Below are positions 1 through 9,107 of a stretch of 64,000 nucleotides of DNA, one piece after another; position 1 is the stretch's first letter; the number at the start of each line of letters is the position of its first letter. The translations under genes and the position numbers were made by a program. Origin of the DNA: RUG14223 sp051881075 (GTDB lineage: Bacteria; Bacillota; Clostridia; Oscillospirales; Acutalibacteraceae); the NCBI GenBank assembly GCA_051881075.1, contig JBJEPE010000010.1, positions 25,269-89,268 on the forward strand, in the 5' to 3' direction. The notes beneath the pieces are model-generated. The model saw only the letters and a list, made by a program, of their open reading frames with translations. It searched no databases and was not told where the DNA came from.

Positions 1-1209
1 CATCTCGCGTGCTTTCATTTTAGCTACCTGCATATCATAGTCATGTATGCGCTGTCCGCCTGTAGTAACCTCAAGTCCGTTTAAAAGCATATCAAAGCTT
101 AGTGTGTACTCAGGGTTTTCGGGATCATCCATAGCATAGAAAGGACGCTTAACCGTAGGATAATGCGTAATAAATACGATAGGTGTGTTGTAATTCTTGA
201 GGAAATACTCGCCAAGCCACTTTTCTTCATCAGGAGCAAAATCAGGCTCGTTTAAGCACTTTTCGCCGTATCCGCCCGGATGTGCGTCTGCAAAAAGCTT
301 TTTGGCGTCTGTAAATCTTATCTTCGGGAAGGACGTAAGCTCAGGTAAACGCTTGCCCTTACCAAGGTACATTTCAAGCTCTGCGGCATACTCATTGTTG
401 AGTACCTCAAACATATACTTGAACATTCTTGCCTCTATCTCCATTAAATCTTCAAAAGACTTGATAAATCCCATTTCAAGGTCAAGTCCCTGAAATTCGT
501 TGATATGACGGTTAGTGCTGTACTTCTCTGCACGGAAAACAGGGCCTACGGTATATACCTTCTGGAATACGCCAACCATTATCTGCTTGTACATTTGAGG
601 ACTTTGGTTAAGATATGCCTTTCTGCCAAAGTAATCTACTTCAAACATATCTGCGCCGCCCTCTGCACCTGCCGATACCATCTTAGGCGGAACAAACTCT
701 GTAAAGCCCTCATTACGTAAGAAATTACGGAATGAGTACATTACGCCGTCTGCTATTTTTAATATAGCTCTTGTCTTGGGGTTCCTGAGTGAGAGTACTC
801 TGTTATCAAGCAATGTGTTAAGGTTAAGCTGTTCAATTTTCTTATCGTTACCTATCTCTATAGGCGGTACCTCAGCCTTGCCCGATATTCTTGTCATCTC
901 ATCAATGCGGATATCAAATCCGAGGCGGCTTCTCTCCTCATAGATAAGTGTACCGTCAATGATAACGCATTCTTCTACGCTGTAATCCTTAAGGTTGCAG
1001 TTTGACTTACCCTCTTCCCAAACACATTGAAAAACACGTCTGGCAGAGCGAATATTTACGAATGCGAAACCGCTCATTTCCTTGATTCTGTGAATTGTGC
1101 CTTCGACCTCGATTTTTTCGCCGTCCTTGATCTCTCCTGCGTTAAAGCGATCAATTATATACTCTATGTCACGAGTATTTGCGACTTTTTCATAGTTTAC
1201 AAATTCCAT
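1..1209 (-). CDS. aspS: Aspartyl-tRNA synthetase, archaeal type, probably non-discriminating (3' end cut by window edge)
   Basis: Class II aminoacyl-tRNA synthetase that charges aspartate onto tRNA-Asp and, in the non-discriminating form, onto tRNA-Asn. The reading frame starts at the ATG at 1209 and runs off the left edge, so the C-terminal motif 3 region is missing. An N-terminal OB-fold (GTIHRIKEMSGFAFVNIR) is followed by the catalytic core: LDNRVLSLRNP, AEGGADMFEVDYFGRKAYLNQSPQ, and the motif 2 region PVFRAEKYSTNRHINEF. The NQSPQxYKQ and FRAE-x-TxRH patterns are those of the archaeal-type enzyme rather than the long bacterial AspRS with its GAD insertion. It lies 2 bases after gatB and ends the gatC-gatA-gatB operon. 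That linkage argues it makes Asp-tRNA-Asn for GatCAB to amidate. AsnRS is the main alternative because the folds are close; the gat context and sequence favour AspRS. Confidence 0.85.
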   Translation of the reverse strand, partial: MEFVNYEKVANTRDIEYIIDRFNAGEIKDGEKIEVEGTIHRIKEMSGFAFVNIRSARRVFQCVWEEGKSNCNLKDYSVEECVIIDGTLIYEERSRLGFDIRIDEMTRISGKAEVPPIEIGNDKKIEQLNLNTLLDNRVLSLRNPKTRAILKIADGVMYSFRNFLRNEGFTEFVPPKMVSAGAEGGADMFEVDYFGRKAYLNQSPQMYKQIMVGVFQKVYTVGPVFRAEKYSTNRHINEFQGLDLEMGFIKSFEDLMEIEARMFKYMFEVLNNEYAAELEMYLGKGKRLPELTSFPKIRFTDAKKLFADAHPGGYGEKCLNEPDFAPDEEKWLGEYFLKNYNTPIVFITHYPTVKRPFYAMDDPENPEYTLSFDMLLNGLEVTTGGQRIHDYDMQVAKMKAREM

Positions 1210-1211
1210 GG

Positions 1212-2660
1212 TTAATTATCCTCCTGTATCTTAGAAAGTTCCTCTGCTACTGCTTTGTTTACTGCGGTAGGGGAGGCTTTTCCTTTAAGTGCTTTCATAG
1301 CTTGACCAACGATGTAGCCTGTTATCTTGGTTTTTCCGGCCTTATACTGTGCTACGGCCTGCGGATTTTCACGCAATACATTAGCTACGGTACTTGTGAT
1401 AAGGGCTTCATCGCTTATTTGAGCCAAATTGTTTTTTTCGATGTATTCTTTAATGTTAAAATCGCTACCGCCTGTAATTATAAGCTCGAAAATATCTTTG
1501 CCTACGGTACGGTTTACGGTTTCATTTTTAATGATTTTTATAAATTCAGCAAAAACGGCAGGCGAGATATTAAGCTCATCATAAGAAAGCTTTTTTTCAC
1601 TCATAAAATACATACAGGCTCCAAGCATCCAATTAACGGTTTCTTTCGGTTCGTTGCAGAGCTTTACTGTTTCTTCAAATAATATAGCAAAATGACGGTT
1701 GATTGTCAATAATGAAGCTTCATAATCATTTAATCCGTATTGCTTTATAAATCTTTGCTTCTTTTCATGTGCAAGCTCCGGTAAACTAAGGCGCAAAGCG
1801 GATATTGTTTGTTCGTCTATAAATATCGGCGGAATGTTCGGCTCAGGAAAATACCTGTAATCCTGTGCGTTTTCTTTGCTTCTCATAGGGTAGCCGATAC
1901 CATTACCGTCATCCCAGCGGCGTGTTTCCTGTAATATTTTGCCTCCGCTTTCAAGTATGCCTATCTGTCTTTTGACCTCATATGCTACGGCACGTTCAAT
2001 AGCCCTGAATGAATTAATGTTTTTCATCTCTGTTCTTGTGCCAAGCTTTTCTTCACCCTTTTTACGTACAGATATATTGACGTCTGCACGCATAGAACCT
2101 TCTTCCATTTTAACATCCGATATTCCCAGATATTCAAAGGTAAGCTTAAGCTGTTCAAGGTATTCGATGGCTTCATCCGCTGAACGCAGATCCGGCATAG
2201 ATACTATTTCTAAAAGCGGAACTCCGCAGCGGTTATAGTCCAGCAGTGTTTCATTCTCATCCTGAGAGTGTATGAGCTTTCCTGCGTCCTCCTCCATGTG
2301 TATTTCACGTATGCGTATTGTTTTGCCGCCGTTTGCGGATATTTTTACATATCCGTTCTGTGCAAACGGCATATAAAGCTGTGATATCTGATACGCCTTT
2401 GGAAGATCAGGGTAAAAATAATTTTTTCTATCGAATTTATTATAGTTGGTTATTTCACAGTTAAGTGCCAAGCCGGCCTTTACCGCATATTCCAGTACTT
2501 TTTTATTCAGTGACGGCAATGTGCCCGGCATACCCATGCAAATAGGGCAGCAATGCGTATTTGGAGCGCCCCCGAATTTAGTTGTGCATGAGCAGAAAAT
2601 TTTAGTTTCAGAGGCAAGCTCTACATGAACCTCAAGCCCTATAACGGTTTCCCAATCCAT
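1212..2660 (-). CDS. gatB: Aspartyl/glutamyl-tRNA(Asn/Gln) amidotransferase subunit B
   Basis: GatB binds the misacylated tRNA and carries the kinase/transamidase site that converts Asp-tRNA-Asn to Asn-tRNA-Asn and Glu-tRNA-Gln to Gln-tRNA-Gln. The protein opens with WETVIGLEVHVEL, the family's N-terminal signature, followed by a cysteine set (CSC ... CCPIC) matching the GatB zinc site, then NRCGVPLLEIVSMPD and MEEGSMRADVNIS. The C-terminal tail (residues about 330-480) is the helical YqeY-like tRNA-binding domain, ending GQAMKALKGKASP. I start it at the ATG at 2660 because AGGAGG lies 9 bases upstream; an in-frame ATG 21 bases earlier has no such site. Length about 482 residues is normal. 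It begins 4 bases after the gatA stop, so translation is probably coupled. Confidence 0.97.
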   Translation of the reverse strand: MDWETVIGLEVHVELASETKIFCSCTTKFGGAPNTHCCPICMGMPGTLPSLNKKVLEYAVKAGLALNCEITNYNKFDRKNYFYPDLPKAYQISQLYMPFAQNGYVKISANGGKTIRIREIHMEEDAGKLIHSQDENETLLDYNRCGVPLLEIVSMPDLRSADEAIEYLEQLKLTFEYLGISDVKMEEGSMRADVNISVRKKGEEKLGTRTEMKNINSFRAIERAVAYEVKRQIGILESGGKILQETRRWDDGNGIGYPMRSKENAQDYRYFPEPNIPPIFIDEQTISALRLSLPELAHEKKQRFIKQYGLNDYEASLLTINRHFAILFEETVKLCNEPKETVNWMLGACMYFMSEKKLSYDELNISPAVFAEFIKIIKNETVNRTVGKDIFELIITGGSDFNIKEYIEKNNLAQISDEALITSTVANVLRENPQAVAQYKAGKTKITGYIVGQAMKALKGKASPTAVNKAVAEELSKIQEDN

Positions 2661-2664
2661 ACTG

Positions 2665-4131
2665 CTATACCTCCTGTGCAAAGCGCTTGTGCCATTCGGT
2701 TACTTGCTGATATGCAAACCCGGCATCAAGCACGGTATTATCGTTTAACCTTGCGCCCATTAACTGAACGCCTACAGGCATATTGCTTTCATCATATCCG
2801 CACGGCATTGAAAGTGCAGGCAATCCTGCTAAATTTGCCGCAACGGTGTATATATCGGAAAGATACATTTTCAGCGGAGCTTTTGCACTCTCTCCTAAAT
2901 GCGGAGCAGAACACGGTGCGGTGGGGCATAGGATAAGGTCAACATCATTAAATGCGTCATCGTATTGCCTTGTGATAAGAGTCCTTGCCTGTAGTGCTTT
3001 TTTATAGTAATCATCGTAATATCCTGCGGAGAGTACATAAGTACCAAGCAGAATACGCTTTTTGGCCTCATAGCCGAAGCCCTCGCTTCTGGTTGAATTG
3101 TACAGTTCTGAAAGACTGTTATAATTTTTACTGCGATATCCGTATTGTACTCCGTCATATCGTGCAAGGTCAGAGCTTGCCTGAGCGGTTGCGATTATAT
3201 AGTAAGCAGGTACCAGATACTTAGTAAGCGGTAGGCTTATGTCTACTATATCTGCACCCAAGCATTTATAAACATAACAGGCTTCATTCACAAGGTTTTT
3301 AACGTTATCGTTAAGCTCAACATGAGAGAAGTATTCCTGAGGTAATCCTATCTTCATGCCTTTAACACTCGTTTTTTGAGTATTACAGTATATTTGTTTA
3401 TCAAGGTTTAGTGACATTGAGTCGTATTTATCTTTACCTGCGATTATACCCGTTACCGTGGCGCAATCGAGTGCGTCCTTTGCGATAACTCCTATTTGGT
3501 CAAAGGATGCGGCATAGGCAACAAGCCCAAAGCGTGATACCGTGCCGTATGTCGGCTTAAATCCCGTAACACCGCAAAAGCTTGCCGGTAATCGTATACT
3601 TCCTCCTGAATCTGAGCCAAGTGCAAACGGTGCGCTGAGCGATGCAACAGCGGCGGCACCGCCGCCTGACGAGCCTCCTGCGGATTTGGTTATATTGTGC
3701 GGATTTTTTACTGCTCCGAAAAATGAAGTTTCGCACGCCGAACCCATAGCGAACTCGTCCATGTTTGATTTACCGATGATTATTGCGCCTTCACTTTCAA
3801 GCTTATCTATAACCGTAGCGTTATATGCAGGAATAAAGCTTTCAAGTATTTTAGAGCCGCAGGTAGTCTTAATATCTTTAGTGCATATATTGTCCTTTAC
3901 GGCAAAAGGAACACCTGCAACCGGTGATGTAAGCTTACCGCTGTCTATCAGCTTTTGCACCTGATCGGCTTTTATAAGTGCTTGTTCCTTGCAGGTAGTT
4001 ATATATGCGTTGAGTTTATTGTCGGTTTTTTCTATTTGCTCAAAAAAAGCATTAACCGCATCTGTGGCGGATATTTGCTTTTGTCTTATTGCTTTTGATA
4101 TTTCAACGGCTGTCATGTAAGTTATATTCAT
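2665..4131 (-). CDS. gatA: Aspartyl/glutamyl-tRNA(Asn/Gln) amidotransferase subunit A
   Basis: Glutaminase subunit of GatCAB: it hydrolyses glutamine and feeds ammonia to GatB. It is an amidase-signature enzyme of 488 residues, normal for GatA. The Ser-cisSer-Lys triad region is intact: the lysine in PFAVKDNICTK (about residue 79), the cis-serine in the glycine/serine loop SAGGSSGGGAAAVAS, and the nucleophile in GSDSGGSIRLPASFCG. The Asp/Asn-type C-terminal region GLPALSMPCGYDESNMPVGVQLMG is also present. The chosen ATG at 4131 has GAGGTG 5 bases upstream; an ATG six codons in is a weaker alternative. It lies 9 bases after the gatC stop and 4 bases before gatB. Confidence 0.97.
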   Translation of the reverse strand: MNITYMTAVEISKAIRQKQISATDAVNAFFEQIEKTDNKLNAYITTCKEQALIKADQVQKLIDSGKLTSPVAGVPFAVKDNICTKDIKTTCGSKILESFIPAYNATVIDKLESEGAIIIGKSNMDEFAMGSACETSFFGAVKNPHNITKSAGGSSGGGAAAVASLSAPFALGSDSGGSIRLPASFCGVTGFKPTYGTVSRFGLVAYAASFDQIGVIAKDALDCATVTGIIAGKDKYDSMSLNLDKQIYCNTQKTSVKGMKIGLPQEYFSHVELNDNVKNLVNEACYVYKCLGADIVDISLPLTKYLVPAYYIIATAQASSDLARYDGVQYGYRSKNYNSLSELYNSTRSEGFGYEAKKRILLGTYVLSAGYYDDYYKKALQARTLITRQYDDAFNDVDLILCPTAPCSAPHLGESAKAPLKMYLSDIYTVAANLAGLPALSMPCGYDESNMPVGVQLMGARLNDNTVLDAGFAYQQVTEWHKRFAQEV

Positions 4132-4140
4132 ATTTGCACC

Positions 4141-4428
4141 TCAATCAACAGCCTTAGGTACGATAAACATATCGCACGTTTTTTGCGGTGAATTTTTTAA
4201 TAGCTCATCTCTGCTAAAGCTTTCTTCAACTATGTCCTCACGCAGTACATTTGTGGTGTCAAATAAATGAGATAAAGGCTCAACGCCGACAGTGTCAAGT
4301 GTATTTAATATGTGCATATACTCCAGCACATCATTAAGCTCATTTATTATTTTAGCTTCTTCTTCCTTTGAAAGCTCCAGCTTTGCAAGAGCTGATATAT
4401 TCTTAATAGTGTCATTGTTATTTTTCAT
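4141..4428 (-). CDS. gatC: Aspartyl/glutamyl-tRNA(Asn/Gln) amidotransferase subunit C
   Basis: Small chaperone-like subunit (95 residues) that wraps the GatA-GatB interface and stabilises the complex. The sequence shows the usual pattern: an N-terminal helix with ISALAKLELSKEEEAKIINELNDVLEYMHILNTLDT, then VEPLSH, then the conserved LREDIVEESFSRDELLKNSPQ segment that lies along GatA. It is the first gene of the operon. CGGAG lies 7 bases before the ATG. Its long 5' leader contains a terminator-like hairpin annotated separately, so expression of the whole operon may be set by attenuation. Confidence 0.96.
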   Translation of the reverse strand: MKNNNDTIKNISALAKLELSKEEEAKIINELNDVLEYMHILNTLDTVGVEPLSHLFDTTNVLREDIVEESFSRDELLKNSPQKTCDMFIVPKAVD

Positions 4429-4459
4429 ACTTAAACTCCGTTATGATCTTTAATTATTT

Positions 4460-4640
4460 AAAAAGGTCAGCTTCAGCTCATATTCGGGCAGAAGATGACC
4501 TTTAAGATTATTATCGTAAATCTGAGTTGTGAGCCTTAGTCAAAATCAGGCCCAGACGATTGTTTCCGCTGACCGATGATGTTTAAATATACAAGTTACA
4601 AAAAGCACCGCATATGTACTTGTAAGAATAACAAATAATT
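4460..4640 (-). ncRNA. Structured 5' leader of gatCAB-aspS, attenuator-like (possible riboswitch)
   Basis: Read on the minus strand, about 210 bases of untranslated leader separate the predicted start of transcription (near 4640) from gatC. First comes a hairpin (arms 10 and 11 bases, ACAAGT...ACTTGT, about 4586-4620). The 3' end holds a terminator: GGTCA-T-CTTC (4491-4500) pairs with GAAG-C-TGACC (4465-4474) across one mismatch, followed by five T (4464-4460). The same GCTGACC arm (4465-4471) can instead pair perfectly with GGTCAGC at 4568-4574, enclosing about 95 bases with smaller helices such as AUCGU/ACGAU. Two mutually exclusive pairings of one arm is the layout of attenuators and riboswitches. 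No T-box motif (GGUGGNACCGCG-like) and no class I recognise is present. Ligand unknown; the fold is by eye. Confidence 0.55.
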
Positions 4641-4646
4641 AATATT

Positions 4647-4675
4647 ATGATATCATAGCAACACCCAAAAGTCAA
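4647..4675 (-). promoter_or_regulatory. Sigma-A promoter of the gatC operon
   Basis: Minus strand TTGACT (4675-4670), 17-base spacer, TATCAT (4652-4647). Transcription would start near 4640, giving the long gatC leader. Confidence 0.7.
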
Positions 4676-4755
4676 CATTATCAAGCAGATTTTAATAGAC
4701 CTTGTGGGCAATAAAATGCTATGAATAAAAACATCGGGACACCGTATAGTATAAT

Positions 4756-4807
4756 AAAAAATTCTCCCGATAAACATATATTATGCCTGTATCGGGAGAA
4801 TTTTTTT
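4756..4807. terminator. Bidirectional intrinsic terminator
   Basis: ATTCTCCCGATA (4761-4772) pairs perfectly with TATCGGGAGAAT (4790-4801), flanked by A5 on one side and T7 on the other, so it works on both strands. It closes the minus-strand DUF308-MMPL-heptad operon, whose last stop lies at 4830, and insulates it from the gatC promoter. Confidence 0.85.
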
Positions 4808-4829
4808 GAGTAGAGTTAAATGAAAGTTA

Positions 4830-6986
4830 TTATTTTATAGAATCCGTACGGTAGATGAACTTAACCTTACCGTCGGTATCATCGGCAATACCTGCAAACG
4901 ACTTGTAATTTTTAGAAGCATTTACGGTTGCACGTACTCTTGCTGCCAATATATCCAAATCATCGTCAACTAAGCCTGTGAGCTTTTGTATGCCTTTTTC
5001 GTTAAGCTCCTTTAATCCGTCAGAAAGCTGCATTGCACCGTCACGAAGCTGTGTAACACCGCTTGTAAGTGTTGATGTACCCTTTTTTAATGCCATTATA
5101 CCTTCGTGAAGTGTTATTGCACCGCTGTTTAGTTCTGACGCACCTTGCTTTAGACTGTATGTGCCGTTTTTAAGCTCCTTGGCTCCGCTTGCGGCGGCAG
5201 ATACGCCTGCCGTATATTCGTTTATTCCGTCGTAAAATTCCTTATAGCTGTCAAGCTGTGCTTTTAATGCACTTATGCTTGCGGCACCTGACTTAGCTTT
5301 TTTAAGTGCGGCGGTTATCTGATCCTGTACGTCCTTTGAGTTCATATTCTGATCTATCAGAAGCTTTATCTGCTCATCAGTCTTACTGTCAATAGTTGCC
5401 TGTATGCTTTTTGTTTTCATTTGATTTTGAGTTTGTACTTTGATTGTATTTTTTATATCCTCAGTTGTCATCTGATAATCAATAGTATCGCTTATTTGCT
5501 TTTGTTGTTCCTTGCTTATAATTCCTGCGGCAACGCTTGCTTCATATGTACTCTTAGTCATGCCTAAGGATTTAAGTACTTCTACCTCTACCTGTTGTCT
5601 TACAGCAGCTTCTACAGATTTTGTGACCTCTGCTTCTACGGCCTCGGTTACTTTACTGCGAATTAAGCTTTTTTGAGAATTTACCGTATCGGTAACTTTT
5701 TTGAGTGCTGTATTATATGCAAGGGTGTACACCGATTTTTCATCTATTGACTTCATAACCTTGTTAAGATTTTCTGAGTAGTTGTCTATAGTCAGCTTAG
5801 GCACGGTAAGACCTGCGGCGGCAAGCTGTTCATTTGCCATAGACAGCAAAGAGTTAAACACCTGCTTAGCTCCGCCCGTAAGCTTATCGTTGTTGCCTGC
5901 AAGCGTATCAAGTCCTTCCGAAAGCTCATTTGCACCGCTTTGCAGTTTTTCCGCACCCTCGTCAAGTGCATATGTACCCTGCTGAAGCGTTTCTGAGCCG
6001 TCTGCTAACTGCTTAATTCCGGTTATAAGTGAGTCGGATTTATCAAGTAATGTGCAAAGACCGTCATATAACTTTGATGAACCGTCCATAAGCTGTGACA
6101 TTGCATCTTTAAGCACGGATATTGAGTCCTTAGCGGAGCTTACGTCATCAAGCTTTGTAACATCTATTTTATTGAATATCTCATTGGTTGCAAGCGTAAG
6201 CGTTGTACCGAACTTAAAGTCCTTAACATCTGCGCTTATCTCAAAGTATTCAGGTATAGTCAGCTCTTCGCTGTTTATATTAAGGTTACTTTGCAATCCG
6301 GGGAAGGCTATACCGATAACGGCTATTCTGGTGCCGTCGTTTATCATCTTTCCGTTAGATACTTCTATGTTAGTGAAAACTTCATTGTCAAGAAGCATAC
6401 CGGTAAGTGTTACAAACGGAACGTAAATTCTTTCTGTTTTGCCGTCTATTTCTACCGTTTCATACTGTTTATTTACATAGTCAAAGCGTATGGTGACTCT
6501 GCCGCTTTTTCCTGATATTTCTTCTGCCGTAACAGGGTTTCCGTTAAATAAATATGTTATCTTCATATCTACAGGCAGTTCTTTATCTATATTGCCCTGA
6601 TAATAGATATCGTTGCCCTGTGCGTCCCATACACGTGAGTCGCCGCCTGTAAGCGTGCTCTGCTCATCGCCCTTAGTGTTGTATACATCGCTTAGCTGTG
6701 TTTTATCGCTTATAGCTGAGCTGCCAAGATTGTTTTTAAGCCAATCACTTACTATTATCTTCTGTACTGAGCCGTATGCGTCTGCAAGAACATATACGGT
6801 TTCGTCTTTTTCTGTCTTAACTTCTTCATTCTCCATTTCAGCTTCGGCGTCTGTTGAGGTTGCTGCTGCGGTGCCGCTGATACTGTCGCCAGAAGCTATT
6901 GAAGCATATACGGTTGCTCCAAGTACGCCTGCGGGTAATAGCATACAAAGGCATATGGAAACTACCTTTATCATTATCTTTTTCAT
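4830..6986 (-). CDS. Secreted X-X-X-Leu-X-X-Gly heptad-repeat protein (MMPL partner)
   Basis: 718 residues with an N-terminal signal segment (residues 1-28, MKKIMIKVVSICLCMLLPAG...) and no other membrane span that I can see. After a beta-rich domain (about 60-270) come two blocks of seven-residue repeats of the form xxxLxxG: one at about residues 290-385 (for example LQQGTYALDEGAEKLQSG), the other at about 590-665 (LTSGVTQLRDGAMQLSDG). They flank a roughly 200-residue charged helical spacer rich in Lys, Gln, Glu and Thr. This repeat is the one seen in YhgE/Pip-type proteins, but the C-terminal membrane segments of those proteins are absent; the end is KVKFIYRTDSIK. The start lies one base after the stop of the MMPL gene (TAAcATG), so the two are co-translated. 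Likely an extracytoplasmic partner of that transporter; the function is inferred only from linkage. Confidence 0.75.
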   Translation of the reverse strand: MKKIMIKVVSICLCMLLPAGVLGATVYASIASGDSISGTAAATSTDAEAEMENEEVKTEKDETVYVLADAYGSVQKIIVSDWLKNNLGSSAISDKTQLSDVYNTKGDEQSTLTGGDSRVWDAQGNDIYYQGNIDKELPVDMKITYLFNGNPVTAEEISGKSGRVTIRFDYVNKQYETVEIDGKTERIYVPFVTLTGMLLDNEVFTNIEVSNGKMINDGTRIAVIGIAFPGLQSNLNINSEELTIPEYFEISADVKDFKFGTTLTLATNEIFNKIDVTKLDDVSSAKDSISVLKDAMSQLMDGSSKLYDGLCTLLDKSDSLITGIKQLADGSETLQQGTYALDEGAEKLQSGANELSEGLDTLAGNNDKLTGGAKQVFNSLLSMANEQLAAAGLTVPKLTIDNYSENLNKVMKSIDEKSVYTLAYNTALKKVTDTVNSQKSLIRSKVTEAVEAEVTKSVEAAVRQQVEVEVLKSLGMTKSTYEASVAAGIISKEQQKQISDTIDYQMTTEDIKNTIKVQTQNQMKTKSIQATIDSKTDEQIKLLIDQNMNSKDVQDQITAALKKAKSGAASISALKAQLDSYKEFYDGINEYTAGVSAAASGAKELKNGTYSLKQGASELNSGAITLHEGIMALKKGTSTLTSGVTQLRDGAMQLSDGLKELNEKGIQKLTGLVDDDLDILAARVRATVNASKNYKSFAGIADDTDGKVKFIYRTDSIK

Positions 6987-6987
6987 G

Positions 6988-9105
6988 TTAAATTGCCTCC
7001 GTTTCTGTTATATCTGTAAGTATAGAAGTATCTTCTGATTTCTTAGGCTTTATGCCCAATGTTGTCTTGCGGATTACACCGTCAAAAAGCATGAGCAATG
7101 CAGGCAGTATAAATGTTACGCAAAGCATACTGATGACAGCGCCTCTTGCCATTAACATACACAGTGAGCTTATCATGTCTATATCAGAGTAAACGGCAAC
7201 ACCGAAGGTTGCGGCGAAAAGTCCCATTCCGCTTACGATTATAGACGGTATAGAGGTTTCAAGAGCAATGGTTATTGCGTTGCGTTTATCTTTTCCGCTT
7301 GAACGTTCGCTCTTATATCTTGTAGTCATAAGTATAGCGTAATCTACCGTTGCGCCAAGCTGTATTGTGCTTATGCAGATTGGAGCTATAAACGGCAGCG
7401 ATTGTCCCAACCAATGCGGTATGCCTAAGTTTACGAATATAGCAAACTCAATAAGCGCAATGAGTATGAACGGTAATGATATACTGCGCTCAACAAGTGC
7501 AATTATAACAAATATAGCAATGATAGATATTGCGTTTACTACCTTAAAGTCATGTGCGGTTGTGTCGATCATATCCTTCATGCACGGTGCTTCACCTATC
7601 AGCATACCTTTTTTGTCATATTTCTTAAGTATGGTATTCAGTTTTTCGATTTGCTCGTTTACTTTATCGCTTGCTACCTTATATTCCGAGTTTATCAGGA
7701 GCAGCTCCCAAGTATCGCTTTTAAGTATACTTGTAATGCTTTCCGGCAGTAATTCTTCCGGTATCTGTGAACCGACAACGGACTCAAGACCCAAAACATA
7801 CTTTACACCGTCTACATCCTCCATTTCGTCAATCATACTTCTTACTTGCTTAGACGGTAGGGATGAATCGACAAGAAGCATATGCGTAGATGCAATGTCG
7901 AAATCATCGGAAAGCTTGCTGTTGGCTATGGCGTATTCCATATCCTGCGGTAAGCATTGAGCTAAGTCATAATATACTTCATCGTTAGTCTTGCTGTAGC
8001 TGTAGTATGCAGGAGCTATCAACAATGCGAAAATTATAAGAAATACAGGGAAAACCTTGATTATTCCCTTTGCAAGCTTGTGGGTTTTAGGAATAAGCGA
8101 ACGGTGCTTTGTCTTTTGCAGAGGTTTGTCTAAGACAAGGATTAAAGACGGTAAGATGGTTACACAGCCTATAACGCCTAAAAGTACGCCCTTGGCCATT
8201 ACAAGTCCCAAGTCAAAGCCAAGTGTAAAGGACATAAAGCAAAGGGCAACAAAGCCTGCAATGGTTGTTATTGAACTGCCGACTACGGATGTAAGAGTTT
8301 CTTTTATAGCGTGTGCCATAGCGTCGTCCTTATCGGGATAAACACTCCTCTGCTCATTGTAGCTGTGCCATAGGAATATTGAGTAGTCCATTGTAACGGC
8401 TAACTGTAATACTGCGGATAATGCCTTGGTTATGTAAGAGATTTCTCCGAAGAAATAGTTACTTCCTAAGTTAAGCAGTATAGCCGCACCTATACTTGCA
8501 AGAAATACAAACGGCACTATCCATCCGTCAAGGAACAGCATCATTACCGCACAGGCCAGAATTACAGCTATACCGACGTATATAGGCTCCTCTTGCTCGC
8601 ACAGGTCTTTAAGGTCGGTTACCATTGCCGACATACCCGAAACAAAGCATTGCTTACCGACTATGGAACGTATCTCTCTTATAGCGTCCATGGTAACATC
8701 CGCTGATGTAGAGCTGTCGAAGAATACCGCCATCATTGTGGAATGGTCGGTATTAAACTCGCTGTATATCTCATCCGGCAGTATCTCCATAGGTACTGAT
8801 ATATCCATTATTGAGTCGTACCAAAGTACGGTTTCAACGTGTTCGGTTGCCTCTATTTTTTCCTTTAATTTAGATACGTCCTTTGCTGACATATCCTCTA
8901 CTATGATGAATGAAAACGCACCCTTGTCAAAGTCCTCCATAAGTGCATTTTGTCCGATTACGGTATCCATATCTTCAGGCAGATATGTCAGCATATCATA
9001 GTTTATTCTTGTTGCAATCATGCCGTATAATGACGGTATCATTAACAGCACGGTCAAAATAATAATTGCTATGCGGTGTTTGACCACCGCTTTGCCAAAG
9101 CGCAT
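6988..9105 (-). CDS. MMPL/RND family membrane transporter
   Basis: 705-residue inner-membrane transporter of the RND superfamily, MMPL branch, expected to export a lipid-like or hydrophobic substrate using the proton gradient. The typical duplicated layout is visible: a membrane helix near the N-terminus, an extracytoplasmic loop (about 35-170), five clustered helices (about 175-325), then helix 7, a second loop (about 370-510) and a final five-helix cluster. Each half has the family motif in its fourth helix: LAVTMDYSIFLWHSY and LGATVDYAILMTTRY, with the conserved D-Y pair. It is much smaller than mycobacterial MmpL. It overlaps no neighbour but sits 2-4 bases from each (DUF308 gene upstream, heptad protein downstream) in one operon divergent from a TetR regulator. 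Substrate unknown. Confidence 0.88.
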   Translation of the reverse strand: MRFGKAVVKHRIAIIILTVLLMIPSLYGMIATRINYDMLTYLPEDMDTVIGQNALMEDFDKGAFSFIIVEDMSAKDVSKLKEKIEATEHVETVLWYDSIMDISVPMEILPDEIYSEFNTDHSTMMAVFFDSSTSADVTMDAIREIRSIVGKQCFVSGMSAMVTDLKDLCEQEEPIYVGIAVILACAVMMLFLDGWIVPFVFLASIGAAILLNLGSNYFFGEISYITKALSAVLQLAVTMDYSIFLWHSYNEQRSVYPDKDDAMAHAIKETLTSVVGSSITTIAGFVALCFMSFTLGFDLGLVMAKGVLLGVIGCVTILPSLILVLDKPLQKTKHRSLIPKTHKLAKGIIKVFPVFLIIFALLIAPAYYSYSKTNDEVYYDLAQCLPQDMEYAIANSKLSDDFDIASTHMLLVDSSLPSKQVRSMIDEMEDVDGVKYVLGLESVVGSQIPEELLPESITSILKSDTWELLLINSEYKVASDKVNEQIEKLNTILKKYDKKGMLIGEAPCMKDMIDTTAHDFKVVNAISIIAIFVIIALVERSISLPFILIALIEFAIFVNLGIPHWLGQSLPFIAPICISTIQLGATVDYAILMTTRYKSERSSGKDKRNAITIALETSIPSIIVSGMGLFAATFGVAVYSDIDMISSLCMLMARGAVISMLCVTFILPALLMLFDGVIRKTTLGIKPKKSEDTSILTDITETEAI

Positions 9106-9107
9106 AG

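Noticed and set aside
1179..2936. Plus-strand open frames opposite gatB and gatA
   Set aside because: They are shadows of strongly conserved minus-strand genes, with no ribosome sites or family resemblance.
4429..4640. T-box riboswitch ahead of gatC
   Set aside because: Position and operon would fit, but the conserved T-box sequence (GGUGGNACCGCG-like) and a stem I specifier layout are not visible.
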